A stretch of 64,000 nucleotides of DNA from Acinetobacter sp. WC-141 (lineage in GTDB: Bacteria; Pseudomonadota; Gammaproteobacteria; Pseudomonadales; Moraxellaceae). Shown piece after piece: positions 47,227 through 56,781 of this stretch (position 1 is the stretch's first letter; every line of letters starts with the position of its first letter). The stretch lies in the NCBI RefSeq assembly GCF_000313935.1, contig NZ_AMSS01000014.1, forward strand, positions 1-64,000, in the 5' to 3' direction. The position numbers and the translations under genes are program-made. Under the pieces are notes generated by a model, which ran no database searches, was not told the DNA's origin, and worked only from the letters and a program-made list of their open reading frames with translations.

Positions 47227-48560
47227 ATCTGCTAATCATATCCATTCTAACTTTTATTTTATTAGGAATTAATATTGTTATTTCTAATGAGATGCCAATA
47301 GGGCGTATCTATATTGATTATATATCAATAATTATTCTAGTTTTTTGGTTTATTATTGCTGTTAAAAGATTTAAAGTTCCTTTCTTATCTAATATTTATT
47401 TTTCCTTAACTGTTTTAACCACTGTTTGTATTTCTATAATTTTAGAGCATGGGATTTTTTTGACTGAAATTCAAGAGGTTACTTACAAAACTGGTTTGCC
47501 AACTCGAGCTTCGATGCAAGTATTTCTGTTATTTAGCGGGCTCTTTTATGGCTATTCTTATCTAGATAAATATATTAAAAAAGTTAGTTTTTTTAAGTTT
47601 GATCCTTATTCTAATTTTCTGATAGAACGATCATTCATAGCTATAGTTTTTATAAGCTTTTTAATATTGTTAGGTATTTTTTTGATTTATGGCTTTCCTT
47701 TTTCAATGAGTTTACACAGGCAGAATTATTGGGCTTCTTATGCACCTAGTTGGGGAGCTACAATAGTGAATGCTATAATACAATTTAATCTTGGATTAGG
47801 TTATTTATTTTATAAGAATAAATCAAAATTTTATTTGAATTTAATGCTTTTTTCTATTTTTGTACTTTTTTGCGCAGGGGTACGGTTTACTGGGATAATA
47901 ACAACATTATTTTTATTCTTTACTCCTCTAATTGTTCTTAATAAGGATTCTGTTAAACTTCTTAATAAAAAAGTTATAGTTGGTTTGGGTTTTATTTTTA
48001 CCTTCGTTGTAGTGGGAATATTTCTAGGTTTCCAAAGTTTAGATGATATTTCAACTTCTGAGCGCTTTTTTACAAGGGTTAGTTTACAGCCACAAATGTG
48101 GTGGATTATTGACATAAATTCATCTGTTTTCCCACGTGACATATACACAACCTTAATCCATTACTTCGGTTTTGGGGCTGATTCTAAGTCCGTAGGTCCA
48201 TATTTCTTCATGTATCAGTTTGCACCTACATATATTGCTGAAAGTTTGTTTGAAACAGGGAGTACTTTTACATCGATTGGAATTTTTAATCATGTATATT
48301 TTTTTGGGTATTTTTTTGGTGGATTATTAAACTTTATATATGGGTTTGTTTTAGCTATTTTTACTTGGCTATTTGTTAGTTCTATTAAATCTAATAATCT
48401 AATTGTTGTCCTGCTTGTTTTTAGATTAATGTATACTATGCAAATTATTATTGTATCCGCTACTAACTATCAATTATTTACTTTTAAATATCTTTTATTT
48501 CTACTCATAATACTATTCTTAATAGTCCTATCTATGCGGGAAAAACATCATAAGGTGTGA
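47223..48560 (+). CDS. wzy: Capsule repeat-unit polymerase Wzy
   Basis: A 445-aa membrane protein with about 10-12 hydrophobic helices and a large periplasmic loop (roughly 270-350, with FTRVSLQPQMWWI and FGADSKSVGPYFFMYQFAPTY). This layout is typical of Wzy polymerases, which are too diverse for a firm motif. Position between kpsS1 and the glycosyltransferase gene, and absence of any other candidate polymerase, support the call. It is one of the most AT-rich genes in the window. Confidence 0.85.
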   Translation: MNLLIISILTFILLGINIVISNEMPIGRIYIDYISIIILVFWFIIAVKRFKVPFLSNIYFSLTVLTTVCISIILEHGIFLTEIQEVTYKTGLPTRASMQVFLLFSGLFYGYSYLDKYIKKVSFFKFDPYSNFLIERSFIAIVFISFLILLGIFLIYGFPFSMSLHRQNYWASYAPSWGATIVNAIIQFNLGLGYLFYKNKSKFYLNLMLFSIFVLFCAGVRFTGIITTLFLFFTPLIVLNKDSVKLLNKKVIVGLGFIFTFVVVGIFLGFQSLDDISTSERFFTRVSLQPQMWWIIDINSSVFPRDIYTTLIHYFGFGADSKSVGPYFFMYQFAPTYIAESLFETGSTFTSIGIFNHVYFFGYFFGGLLNFIYGFVLAIFTWLFVSSIKSNNLIVVLLVFRLMYTMQIIIVSATNYQLFTFKYLLFLLIILFLIVLSMREKHHKV

Positions 48561-48563
48561 TAT

Positions 48564-49406
48564 ATGGTTAATGATTTTTACTTTTCAGTATTGATGTCTT
48601 TATATCATAAAGAAAAGCCTGAATATCTGGAAAAATGTTTTGAAAGTATTTGGAATAAGCAAAACTTAAAACCTAGCGAAATTGTATTAGTTTTAGATGG
48701 TCCAGTTGGCGATGTGCTTAACGCATGTGTACAAAAGTGGCAGTTAAAGATTGGAGATTATTTAAAAGTAGTTGCACTACCTCAAAATGTTGGTCTTGGA
48801 AAAGCATTAAATGAAGGTTTGAAACAGTGCAGTTATGAATGGGTTTTCCGTATGGATACGGATGATATCTGTACTCCTGATCGTTTTGAAAAGCAGCTTA
48901 CTTTTATAAAGCAGAATCCTGAGGTTGTTTTATTTAGTGGGCAAGTGATGGAGTTTGATCAAGACATTTCTGATGCGAATGTTCTTAAATCTGTGCCAGT
49001 GACACATGAAGAAATTAAAGAATTTGCACAAAAGCGTTGTCCTTTTAATCATATGACAGTAGCTTATAAGCGAGATATAATCTTAGAGTTAGGTGGTTAC
49101 CAGCACCATTTATTCATGGAAGACTACAATTTGTGGCTACGTGTGATTGGCAATGGCTACCAAGTTGCAAATCTTCCAGATGTACTTTTATATGCTCGTG
49201 TTGGTAATGGCATGCATGCACGTCGTAAAGGTTTCGAATATATTAAAAGTGAAAAACAGTTACTAGATTTAAAAAAACAACTAAAGTTACAAAATCCTCT
49301 ATATGCTAACATGCTGTTTCTGGTACGGTCTGCGTTTAGACTGTTACCAGCGAATTTATTAGGTACAATTTATAATACCTTTCTTCGTAAAGATATTAAA
49401 AAATGA
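48564..49406 (+). CDS. Family 2 glycosyltransferase
   Basis: A 280-aa GT2 enzyme of GT-A fold. The N-terminal nucleotide-sugar region is FSVLMSLYHKEKPEYLEKCFESI (6-28), the metal-binding DxD is in FRMDTDDIC (about 95-103), and the acceptor-site motif is FMEDYNLWLRV. It adds one hexose-type sugar to the undecaprenyl-linked first sugar; the sugar and linkage are not visible from sequence. It is the only GT2 gene in the locus. Base composition is less AT-rich than wzy upstream. Confidence 0.92.
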   Translation: MVNDFYFSVLMSLYHKEKPEYLEKCFESIWNKQNLKPSEIVLVLDGPVGDVLNACVQKWQLKIGDYLKVVALPQNVGLGKALNEGLKQCSYEWVFRMDTDDICTPDRFEKQLTFIKQNPEVVLFSGQVMEFDQDISDANVLKSVPVTHEEIKEFAQKRCPFNHMTVAYKRDIILELGGYQHHLFMEDYNLWLRVIGNGYQVANLPDVLLYARVGNGMHARRKGFEYIKSEKQLLDLKKQLKLQNPLYANMLFLVRSAFRLLPANLLGTIYNTFLRKDIKK

Positions 49407-49418
49407 GTGAATGAAAAT

Positions 49419-50039
49419 ATGAAGCGTTTAGTAGACATAGTCATTTCTTTAATAGCTTTAACTGTTCTGTCGCCAATATTTCTGATAGTTGCTTATAAAG
49501 TCCGTAAAAATTTAGGTTCACCAATATTCTTCTACCAAGAAAGACCAGGAAAGGACGGAAAATTATTTAAAATGATTAAGTTCCGTTCGATGAAGGACGC
49601 TTTTGATGCAGAAGGAAACCCGTTGCCAGATGAGGCACGTATAACTCCATTTGGTCAAAAATTGCGTTCTACGAGCCTAGATGAAATGCCGCAATTGATC
49701 AATGTGCTTAAAGGTGACATGAGTGTAGTTGGACCTCGTCCAATGCTTAAAGACTTTGTTGCATTATATTCACCAGAGCAGGCGCGTCGTTTAGAAGTGC
49801 GTCCAGGAATGACAGGCCTTGCTCAGGTAAGTGGCCGTAATGAACTCGACTATGAAGAGCGATTTAAGTGTGATGTATGGTATGTAGATAACCACAACGT
49901 TTGGGTTGACTTTAAAATTATGTTTAAAACAGTCAAAGTGATGACTAAACGTGAAGGCATTAACGCGCCAGGACATGTTGGACCATCTTTATTTAAAGGT
50001 AATGATGCTCCAGAAAATGTTGATTCTTCTGTAAAGTAA
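49419..50039 (+). CDS. itrA: Initiating sugar-phosphate transferase ItrA
   Basis: A 206-aa membrane-bound phosphoglycosyltransferase (PglC/WbaP C-terminal type) that loads the first sugar-1-phosphate onto undecaprenyl phosphate. It has one N-terminal helix (VDIVISLIALTVLSPIFLIVA). The catalytic region has FYQERPGKDGKLFKMIKFRSM and the conserved LRSTSLDEMPQLINVLKGDMSVVGPRP stretch. The ATG at 49419 gives the usual MKRLVD start; a GTG at 49407 would add four residues. In this species such enzymes transfer GalNAc, QuiNAc or related sugars, and the type is not resolved here. Confidence 0.93.
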   Translation: MKRLVDIVISLIALTVLSPIFLIVAYKVRKNLGSPIFFYQERPGKDGKLFKMIKFRSMKDAFDAEGNPLPDEARITPFGQKLRSTSLDEMPQLINVLKGDMSVVGPRPMLKDFVALYSPEQARRLEVRPGMTGLAQVSGRNELDYEERFKCDVWYVDNHNVWVDFKIMFKTVKVMTKREGINAPGHVGPSLFKGNDAPENVDSSVK

Positions 50040-50063
50040 ATTTTGTATCTTGAAATCTTTGTT

Positions 50064-50939
50064 ATGATCAAAAAAGCAGTTTTACCGGTAGCCGGTCTAG
50101 GCACACGTTTTTTACCAGCAAGTAAGTCAATTCCAAAGGAAATGGTGACTGTTGTTGACCGTCCAGCCATTGAATATGTAGTGCGTGAGGCAGTTGAAGC
50201 AGGAATTGAACAAATTATTTTGGTAACTCACTCTTCAAAAGCGTCAATTGAAAATTATTTTGATCGAAACTTTGAATTAGAAACAACATTAGAGCAAAAA
50301 AAGAAATTTGATTTACTTGCAGAAATTACCCAAATTGTTCCACCTCATGTGAGCGTTGTAAGTGTAAGACAACCTCAGCCTTTAGGGTTAGGACATGCAG
50401 TTTTATGTGCAAAGAGTATTGTTGGTCAAGATGATTTTGCAGTGTTATTACCAGATGTGTTGGTGAAAGACGACTCGGGGCGAAATGATTTAACCCGTAT
50501 GATCGCACGCTATGATGCAATTCAAGCCGCCCAAATTATGGTAGAAGCCGTACCTGATCATCTTGTTGATCAATATGGAATTGTAGATGTAGCATATAGC
50601 CCTAATGAGGGTGAAAGTATTGCTATGCAAGGCATTGTTGAAAAACCTGCTATTGGCTCTGCACCTTCTAATCTTTCTGTGGTTGGCCGTTATATATTAC
50701 CTGCAAAAATTATGCACCTTTTGGAAAACACGCCAAAAGGTGCAGGTAATGAAATTCAGTTAACAGATGCGATTGCGATGTTACAAGAAACAGATATTGT
50801 TGAAGCCTATCGTATGCAAGGCCAAACGTTTGACTGCGGTAGTAAGCTTGGATATTTAAAAGCTGTATTACATTATGGAATTCAACATCCTAAATTAGGG
50901 TCGGAATTTAAGCAGCTAATTCAAGAGCTTAAGTTGTAG
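50064..50939 (+). CDS. galU: UTP-glucose-1-phosphate uridylyltransferase
   Basis: A 291-aa enzyme making UDP-glucose from UTP and glucose-1-phosphate. The N-terminus AVLPVAGLGTRFLPASKSIPKEM is the GalU nucleotide-binding signature, and VEKPAIGSAPSNLSVVGRYILP is also diagnostic. I chose the ATG at 50064; the longer frame starts with TTG at 50043. It begins the conserved precursor module galU-ugd-gpi-gne1-pgm of Acinetobacter capsule loci. Confidence 0.96.
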   Translation: MIKKAVLPVAGLGTRFLPASKSIPKEMVTVVDRPAIEYVVREAVEAGIEQIILVTHSSKASIENYFDRNFELETTLEQKKKFDLLAEITQIVPPHVSVVSVRQPQPLGLGHAVLCAKSIVGQDDFAVLLPDVLVKDDSGRNDLTRMIARYDAIQAAQIMVEAVPDHLVDQYGIVDVAYSPNEGESIAMQGIVEKPAIGSAPSNLSVVGRYILPAKIMHLLENTPKGAGNEIQLTDAIAMLQETDIVEAYRMQGQTFDCGSKLGYLKAVLHYGIQHPKLGSEFKQLIQELKL

Positions 50940-51000
50940 TATTGTGTAGTTCTACTTAAGTATTTGTAAAAACTGCTGAATATAATAAACAATCAATATA

Positions 51001-51025
51001 TTCTCTTCCCTCAACGGGAAGAGAA
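51001..51025. other. Stem-loop between galU and ugd
   Basis: Perfect 10-bp inverted repeat TTCTCTTCCC/GGGAAGAGAA with a five-base loop. No T-tract follows on the plus strand, so it is not a canonical terminator. It may stabilise or process the transcript. Confidence 0.55.
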
Positions 51026-51056
51026 ATCTATAGAATATTAAAAAATCAGGTGTGCA

Positions 51057-52319
51057 ATGAAAATCGCAGTGTTTGGAACCACCTTACACGCTGGTGTAAT
51101 GGCAGCATTACTAGCTGAATATGGCAATCAGATTTATTGGTGCACAAGTGTCACCTGCGAAGAAAATATTTCTGTACTTTCTTACCAAGATCAAGAAGTT
51201 AATAATTATTTGAATAAACAAAGAAAATCGGGCTTTCTTCAAGAAAGTCCTTTTTCTACTATTCCACTTGATGTTGAGGTTTATTTATTCTGTTTTAGTC
51301 CCACACAAATTCAACTTGCTTTAAATACGGTTGAGAAGTTAAGCCAACGTCCTATTGTTCATCCTAGATTAATGGTAAATGGTTCTACATTTGGCTTACA
51401 TGGAACTGATCAGTTAAAACAATATTTACCAAAAGACGAGTGGGTTTATTTCCCTGATGTAATTCAAGAAGGAAATGCCATTAACAGCGTATTGAATGTA
51501 AAACATGTCATTGTTGGTGTTGAGTCCAATCATGCACGGGATACAATGCAGGAGCTGCTACGCCCATTTTTCCGCTTTAGTTATCAATACTTATTTATGC
51601 CGATCTTGGACGCTGAGTTTACCAAACTTAGTATTTCTGGCATGTTGGCGACCCGCATTAGTTATATGAATGACTTAGCTATGGTGGCAGAGAAACTCGG
51701 TATTGATATTGCTAATGTGAAGCATGGAATTGCGGCCGATACACGTATTGGTGCGGCTTACTTGTCTGCTGGAGTCGGTTTTGGTGGTGAAAACTTTTCG
51801 CATGATATTTTAACACTTTCAAGTACTGTTTCTGAAACTGGAGCAAAAAGTCGACTGTTAGAGCAGGTATGGGCGATTAACGAACAACAAAAAGAAATTT
51901 TATTCCGTAAGCTGTGGAATTATTATCATTGTAATTTGAATGGTAAAACCGTGGCTATTTGGGGTGCATCCTTCAAAGAAAATACCTCAAGCATACATAA
52001 CTCGCCAATTCATATTTTATTAGCTGCATTGTGGGCGCAAGGTGTAACAGTACGTTTGCATGATCCTCAAGCATTAGATGAAATTGCTGCTATATATGGT
52101 GACCGTAAGGATTTAGTACTGTGTACTGATCAATATGAGGCTGCTCGAGGTGCACATGCCTTATGTTTGGTTACTGCATGGAAACAGTACTGGAGTCCTG
52201 ACTTTAAGCAGTTACAACAATTGATGCAACATCCTTTAATTTTGGATGGGCGTAATATTTATGACCCAGCATATGTAAAGGCTAAGGGCTTTGCTTATGA
52301 AGGAGTAGGTCGTTTATGA
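51057..52319 (+). CDS. ugd: UDP-glucose dehydrogenase family protein lacking the catalytic cysteine
   Basis: A 420-aa member of the UDP-glucose/GDP-mannose dehydrogenase family, by position the Ugd of the K locus. Family marks kept are EFTKLS with K190, DTRIG (228-232), [25 protein letters not shown] and DGRNIYDP. However, the active-site motif normally GFGGSCFPKD reads [10 protein letters not shown] (241-250), so the catalytic cysteine is Asn246 and the following lysine is histidine. The N-terminal GxGYVG is also altered (FGTTLHAG). It may be a divergent or inactive dehydrogenase. The stop overlaps gpi by 4 bases. Confidence 0.85.
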   Translation: MKIAVFGTTLHAGVMAALLAEYGNQIYWCTSVTCEENISVLSYQDQEVNNYLNKQRKSGFLQESPFSTIPLDVEVYLFCFSPTQIQLALNTVEKLSQRPIVHPRLMVNGSTFGLHGTDQLKQYLPKDEWVYFPDVIQEGNAINSVLNVKHVIVGVESNHARDTMQELLRPFFRFSYQYLFMPILDAEFTKLSISGMLATRISYMNDLAMVAEKLGIDIANVKHGIAADTRIGAAYLSAGVGFGGENFSHDILTLSSTVSETGAKSRLLEQVWAINEQQKEILFRKLWNYYHCNLNGKTVAIWGASFKENTSSIHNSPIHILLAALWAQGVTVRLHDPQALDEIAAIYGDRKDLVLCTDQYEAARGAHALCLVTAWKQYWSPDFKQLQQLMQHPLILDGRNIYDPAYVKAKGFAYEGVGRL

Positions 52320-53986
52320 GTAAATCTATCGAGAAATTTCCTAAAGAGTTGGTTTCACCTTTACTAAAGTTACAGTTAATGGGTGAGAAAAATTCAAAGT
52401 TACACATAAAAGAATTGTTCGCTTCAGAACCGGATCGCTTTCAACAATATTCTATAAAATTTGATCCATTAGTTTTTGATTATAGTAAGCATCGTGTTAC
52501 TAAAGACATTTTGGAACAATTGACTGCTCTTGCGAAAACTAAACAATTAAATCAATGGATAGAGTGTCTTTTTTCACAAGACAAAGTAAATTGTACGGAG
52601 CAACGTGCAGCAATGCATTGGGCACTACGCTTGCCAGTTGACTATTCGAAGTTTCCAGAGTTAACGGCTCAAGTCCATAGCCAGTTACAACGTATGTATG
52701 CCTTAGTGGAAAAGATTCATGCTGGTCAATATCGCGGTGCAACCGGTGAAGTGATTCAAGATGTTGTGAACATCGGTGTGGGTGGTTCTGATTTAGGGCC
52801 ACAAATGGTCACCCATGCGTTGTCAGATTTTAAAGTGAAAACGGCTAAACCTTTAAATGTTCACTTTGTATCGACTATGGATGGTAGTCAGTTGTCGGAG
52901 TTGCTCCACCAACTTCGTCCAGAAACGACACTATTTATTATTTCTTCAAAATCTTTTGGAACGATTGATACTTTATCAAATGCCCAAACCGTACGTCAGT
53001 GGCTTGAAAAAACTTTGGGAACACATGCCCGAGTTTTAAAAAGCCATTTTGTTGGAGTATCAACAAAAGCAGATAAAATGACTGAATGGGGGATTGCCCC
53101 AGAAAATCAATTACTGCTTTGGGACTGGGTAGGTGGCCGTTATTCATTGTGGTCATGCATTGGTTTACCTATTGCGTTGAGTATCGGGGTTGAAGGTTTT
53201 CAGCAACTCTTAGCTGGTGCTCATGCAGTAGATGAACATTTTCAAAATACAAGTTATGAGCAAAATATTCCTGTTTTAATGGGGTTGTTAGGCGTTTGGA
53301 ACAATAATTTTTTAAATATTCAAACTCATGCCGTATTGCCTTATGATGGTCGATTAAAGTATTTCGCTGCTTATTTACAGCAGCTTGAAATGGAGTCTAA
53401 TGGTAAATCGGTACAACGTGACGGTCAAAAAGTCGAACTTGATACGTGCCCAATTGTATGGGGGGAAGTTGGACCAAATGCTCAACACGCCTTCTATCAG
53501 TTATTACATCAAGGAACTCAAGCAGTAAGCTGTGATTTTATTGCGCCAGTCCAACGCTATAACGCTGACCATTTTACCTATGTTGAAAATGCAGAGGCTT
53601 TAGTCGAGCAGCATCATCTTGCATTATCGAATTGTTTGGCCCAATCAAGATTATTGGCCTTTGGTAATGAAGCTTTAGACTCAACTGAATTAGAAAAATT
53701 GCCGATTTACAAGCAATATGAAGGTAACCAACCGAGTTCAACCCTGTTATTGAAAGAGTTGAATCCATATAGTTTGGGAATGTTAATTGCTTTATATGAG
53801 CATAAAGTTTTTGTGCAGTCTGTAATTTGGAATATTAACCCGTTTGATCAATGGGGTGTCGAAAAAGGCAAGCAGATTGCTGATCAGCTATTACCTATTT
53901 TAAATGGGGTTCAAAATGATCTTTCATCATTAGATGCCTCAACACGTGGATTAATTAAAATATTATTAGGAAAAGTAGATGGCTAA
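52316..53986 (+). CDS. gpi: Glucose-6-phosphate isomerase
   Basis: A 556-aa cytoplasmic enzyme interconverting glucose-6-phosphate and fructose-6-phosphate. It has [14 protein letters not shown] (phosphate site) and [34 protein letters not shown] (family signature 1/2 region) and [10 protein letters not shown]. In the K locus it feeds glucose-phosphate and hexosamine precursors. It starts within the ugd stop and its end overlaps the gne1 start by 8 bases, so the module is coupled. Confidence 0.97.
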   Translation: MSKSIEKFPKELVSPLLKLQLMGEKNSKLHIKELFASEPDRFQQYSIKFDPLVFDYSKHRVTKDILEQLTALAKTKQLNQWIECLFSQDKVNCTEQRAAMHWALRLPVDYSKFPELTAQVHSQLQRMYALVEKIHAGQYRGATGEVIQDVVNIGVGGSDLGPQMVTHALSDFKVKTAKPLNVHFVSTMDGSQLSELLHQLRPETTLFIISSKSFGTIDTLSNAQTVRQWLEKTLGTHARVLKSHFVGVSTKADKMTEWGIAPENQLLLWDWVGGRYSLWSCIGLPIALSIGVEGFQQLLAGAHAVDEHFQNTSYEQNIPVLMGLLGVWNNNFLNIQTHAVLPYDGRLKYFAAYLQQLEMESNGKSVQRDGQKVELDTCPIVWGEVGPNAQHAFYQLLHQGTQAVSCDFIAPVQRYNADHFTYVENAEALVEQHHLALSNCLAQSRLLAFGNEALDSTELEKLPIYKQYEGNQPSSTLLLKELNPYSLGMLIALYEHKVFVQSVIWNINPFDQWGVEKGKQIADQLLPILNGVQNDLSSLDASTRGLIKILLGKVDG

Positions 53987-54995
53987 AATCCTAGTTACTG
54001 GTGGCGCTGGTTATATTGGTTCACATACCTGTGTAGAGCTTTTACAGGCTGGTCATGAAGTGATTGTTTTTGACAATCTATCAAACAGTTCTGAAGAGTC
54101 ATTAACGAGAGTCCAAGATATCACACAAAAGAGTTTAGCTTTTGTTAAGGGTGATATTCGTAATGCAAATGAACTTGATCGCGTGTTTCAGGATCATTCA
54201 ATTGATGCTGTAATTCACTTCGCAGGTTTAAAGGCAGTAGGTGAAAGTCAGGAAAAACCGCTGATTTATTTTGATAATAATATTGCTGGTAGTATTCAAC
54301 TCGTTAAGTCGATGGAAAAAGCAGGTGTCTATACGCTTGTGTTTAGCTCTTCTGCGACAGTATATGACGAGGCCAATATATCACCATTAAATGAAGATAT
54401 GCCAACAGGTATGCCAAGTAATAACTATGGCTATACTAAACTGATTGTTGAGCAATTGCTGCAAAAACTGTCAAATTCAAATTCTAAATGGTCGATAGCT
54501 TTACTACGCTATTTTAACCCAGTTGGTGCACATAAGAGTGGTCGTATTGGTGAAGACCCACAAGGTATTCCAAATAATTTAATGCCTTATGTGACTCAAG
54601 TTGCTGTAGGTCGCCGTGAAAAGCTATCTATTTATGGTAACGACTACAATACTGTAGATGGGACTGGGGTACGTGACTATATCCATGTCGTCGATTTGGC
54701 GAATGCACATTTATGTGCTCTAAATAATCGATTAGAAGCTACAGGTTGCCGTGCATGGAATATTGGCACAGGTAATGGTTCATCAGTTTTGCAAGTTAAA
54801 AATACATTTGAGCAAGTTAATGGTGTGCCTGTTGCTTTTGAGTTTGCACCACGTCGAGCAGGCGATGTAGCAACATCTTTTGCTGATAACGCTCGCGCAG
54901 TTGCTGAGCTAGGTTGGCAGCCGCAATATGGTTTAGAAGATATGCTTAAGGATAGTTGGAATTGGCAGAAGCAGAACCCTAATGGCTATAACTAA
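53979..54995 (+). CDS. gne1: UDP-hexose / UDP-N-acetylhexosamine 4-epimerase
   Basis: A 338-aa GalE-type SDR epimerase. The NAD motif [10 protein letters not shown] (8-17), [17 protein letters not shown] and the catalytic YGYTK are present. In Acinetobacter K loci this gene is called gne1 and is thought to interconvert UDP-GlcNAc and UDP-GalNAc (and possibly UDP-Glc and UDP-Gal). Specificity cannot be read from the sequence. It is the last gene of the rightward capsule operon. Confidence 0.93.
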   Translation: MAKILVTGGAGYIGSHTCVELLQAGHEVIVFDNLSNSSEESLTRVQDITQKSLAFVKGDIRNANELDRVFQDHSIDAVIHFAGLKAVGESQEKPLIYFDNNIAGSIQLVKSMEKAGVYTLVFSSSATVYDEANISPLNEDMPTGMPSNNYGYTKLIVEQLLQKLSNSNSKWSIALLRYFNPVGAHKSGRIGEDPQGIPNNLMPYVTQVAVGRREKLSIYGNDYNTVDGTGVRDYIHVVDLANAHLCALNNRLEATGCRAWNIGTGNGSSVLQVKNTFEQVNGVPVAFEFAPRRAGDVATSFADNARAVAELGWQPQYGLEDMLKDSWNWQKQNPNGYN

Positions 54996-55001
54996 GTAAA
55001 T

Positions 55002-55031
55002 AAAAAAAGGAGCAAATCGCTCCTTTTTTAT
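55002..55031. terminator. Bidirectional terminator between gne1 and pgm
   Basis: Stem AAAAAAAGGAGC/GCTCCTTTTTT closed by AAATC at about 55002-55031, placed between convergent stop codons. Confidence 0.92.
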
Positions 55032-55037
55032 TGTTGA

Positions 55038-56408
55038 TTAGCTCTGAATCAATCCAGTTAACTCATCTACATAATATTGCATTGGCTGAGCTTGGCGATC
55101 GGCACGGCTTTCAATATTGAGACGTAATAAAGGCTCAGTGTTTGAAGCACGCACATTAAAACGCCATGCACCAAAGTCGAGGCTTACACCATCGGTACGA
55201 TCAATTTGTGGATTTTGATCAGCATAGAAATCGAAAATCTTTTGAATAGTGATCTGTGTATCAGCCACTTTAAAGTTGATTTCACCACTGCAAGGAAATT
55301 TGCTAATCATATTTTCAACGAGTGTTGAAAGTGTTTGTCCTGTTTCAGAGAGTAGGGCAACAGTGAGTAACCAAGGAATCATGCCGCTGTCGCAGTAAGC
55401 AAAGTCACGGAAATAGTGATGTGCACTCATTTCGCCGCCATATACCGCATTGTGTTCACGCATAACGTCTTTAATGAATGCGTGACCAGATTTTGACTGT
55501 ACAGCGACACCTTTGTATTCATCTACGATATCAAATGTGTTCCACACTAAACGTGGGTCATGCACAATTTTCTCGCCTGATTGCTTAATCAAGAAAGCTT
55601 GAGCCAATAGACCAACAATATAGTAGCCTTCAATGAACTGACCTTTTTCATCAAATAAGAAGCAGCGGTCAAAGTCGCCGTCCCAGGCAATTCCCATATC
55701 TGCTTTATGCTCAATTACAGCATTACGGGTACTGTCACGGTTTTCAATTAAAATTGGGTTGGGAATCCCATTTGGGAAAGTACCATCTGCTTCATGGTGA
55801 ATTTTAATAAATTCAACCGGTACATTAAGCGCTTTAAATTTTTCTTCAATGGCATCAATCACATGACCAGCTGCACCATTACCCGCGTTTGCCACTAACT
55901 TTAATGGACGGATTTTTGCAGGTTCAATATAAGTCAGTAGATGGTCAACGAACTCAGGCAAAATGTTATAGCTTTGCGTTGTACCTTTTTGGCTAACTTC
56001 TTCAAAGTTATTGGTCTCTGCTAAAGCCTGAATTTCTTTTAAACCGGTATCAGCACTAATTGGACGAGCATTTTCTCGTACTAATTTCATGCCATTATAG
56101 TCCATTGGATTATGGCTAGCAGTAACTTCGATACCACCTTGTACATCTAAATGGAAAGCGGCGAAATAGACTTCTTCAGTTCCTGTCATGCCTAAATCAA
56201 GCACATTCACACCCGCATCATTTAACCCGCGGATGGTCGCTTGTTTTAAATCTTCACTGCTGAGACGAATATCACAACCTACAACTACAGTCTTTGGTTT
56301 ATAGATTTGTCCGTAAGCGCGGCCAATTTTATAGGCGATTTCTTCATTCAATTCGGTGCCGAGTTTGCCTCGGATATCATAAGCTTTAAAACACGTTAAA
56401 GTAGTCAT
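55038..56408 (-). CDS. pgm: Phosphomannomutase/phosphoglucomutase
   Basis: A 456-aa alpha-D-phosphohexomutase (AlgC/ManB-like). The phosphoserine loop is [14 protein letters not shown] (about 96-109), the metal loop DGDFDRCF, the sugar-binding loop [10 protein letters not shown] and the phosphate-binding C-terminal [14 protein letters not shown]. It converts hexose-6-phosphates to hexose-1-phosphates, supplying GalU. It closes the K locus, opposite in orientation to the other precursor genes, as usual in this species. Confidence 0.95.
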   Translation of the reverse strand: MTTLTCFKAYDIRGKLGTELNEEIAYKIGRAYGQIYKPKTVVVGCDIRLSSEDLKQATIRGLNDAGVNVLDLGMTGTEEVYFAAFHLDVQGGIEVTASHNPMDYNGMKLVRENARPISADTGLKEIQALAETNNFEEVSQKGTTQSYNILPEFVDHLLTYIEPAKIRPLKLVANAGNGAAGHVIDAIEEKFKALNVPVEFIKIHHEADGTFPNGIPNPILIENRDSTRNAVIEHKADMGIAWDGDFDRCFLFDEKGQFIEGYYIVGLLAQAFLIKQSGEKIVHDPRLVWNTFDIVDEYKGVAVQSKSGHAFIKDVMREHNAVYGGEMSAHHYFRDFAYCDSGMIPWLLTVALLSETGQTLSTLVENMISKFPCSGEINFKVADTQITIQKIFDFYADQNPQIDRTDGVSLDFGAWRFNVRASNTEPLLRLNIESRADRQAQPMQYYVDELTGLIQS

Positions 56409-56603
56409 TATTCAATTCAATACATGTGGTTTGAGTTGTGTGCACATTATACATGGATCATCAAATTGGTACGTTTATAGTTTTTATATTCAAATTTTGC
56501 ACTTCATTTCTGTAAGTCATATTTAAGTTTATAAGAAAGTTTTTTACGACTTTAGTCTAATAATTAAATCCAAAAGTTTGAAATATCTTGATTTTACTCA
56601 ACC

Positions 56604-56622
56604 ATATTGGTCATACCAATAT
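56604..56622. promoter_or_regulatory. LldR-type operator 1
   Basis: Perfect palindromic arms ATATTGGT and ACCAATAT around CAT at 56604-56622. It matches the TTGGTnnnACCAA pattern of FadR-subfamily GntR regulators such as LldR. Confidence 0.82.
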
Positions 56623-56709
56623 TGATGGTTATTTAATGATTGATCTTGCCAATATCTCTGTTTATGATGCTGTCTGTGGTTTAAGGAATAACATTTGCAC
56701 TTAATTTTT

Positions 56710-56726
56710 AATTGGTCATACCAATT
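56710..56726. promoter_or_regulatory. LldR-type operator 2
   Basis: Palindrome AATTGGTCATACCAATT at 56710-56726, same core as operator 1, centre-to-centre 105 bp away (about ten helical turns). It is close to the presumed lldP transcription start. Confidence 0.82.
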
Positions 56727-56781
56727 GTGTTGAATGTTTAAGAATTTAAGGTAAAAAAATTCGCCCCGGCATTTCAAGGAG

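Larger units (their letters stand above)
56409..56781 (+). promoter_or_regulatory. Promoter/operator region of the lld lactate operon
   Basis: A 373-base gap with no gene. It holds two near-identical LldR-type palindromes listed separately. A possible -35 TTGCAC at 56695-56700 with a weak -10 overlapping the second palindrome would let the regulator block transcription. The left part should hold the pgm promoter. AAGGAG stands just before the lldP ATG. Confidence 0.6.

Noticed and set aside
48564..50039. Whether itrA starts at GTG 49407 directly after the glycosyltransferase stop
   Set aside because: The ATG at 49419 gives the standard MKRLVD N-terminus of this enzyme family.
33639..56408. 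Mobile island carrying the capsule genes
   Set aside because: No insertion sequence, integrase, attachment repeat or tRNA at the borders; it is the normal chromosomal K locus position, exchanged by homologous recombination.
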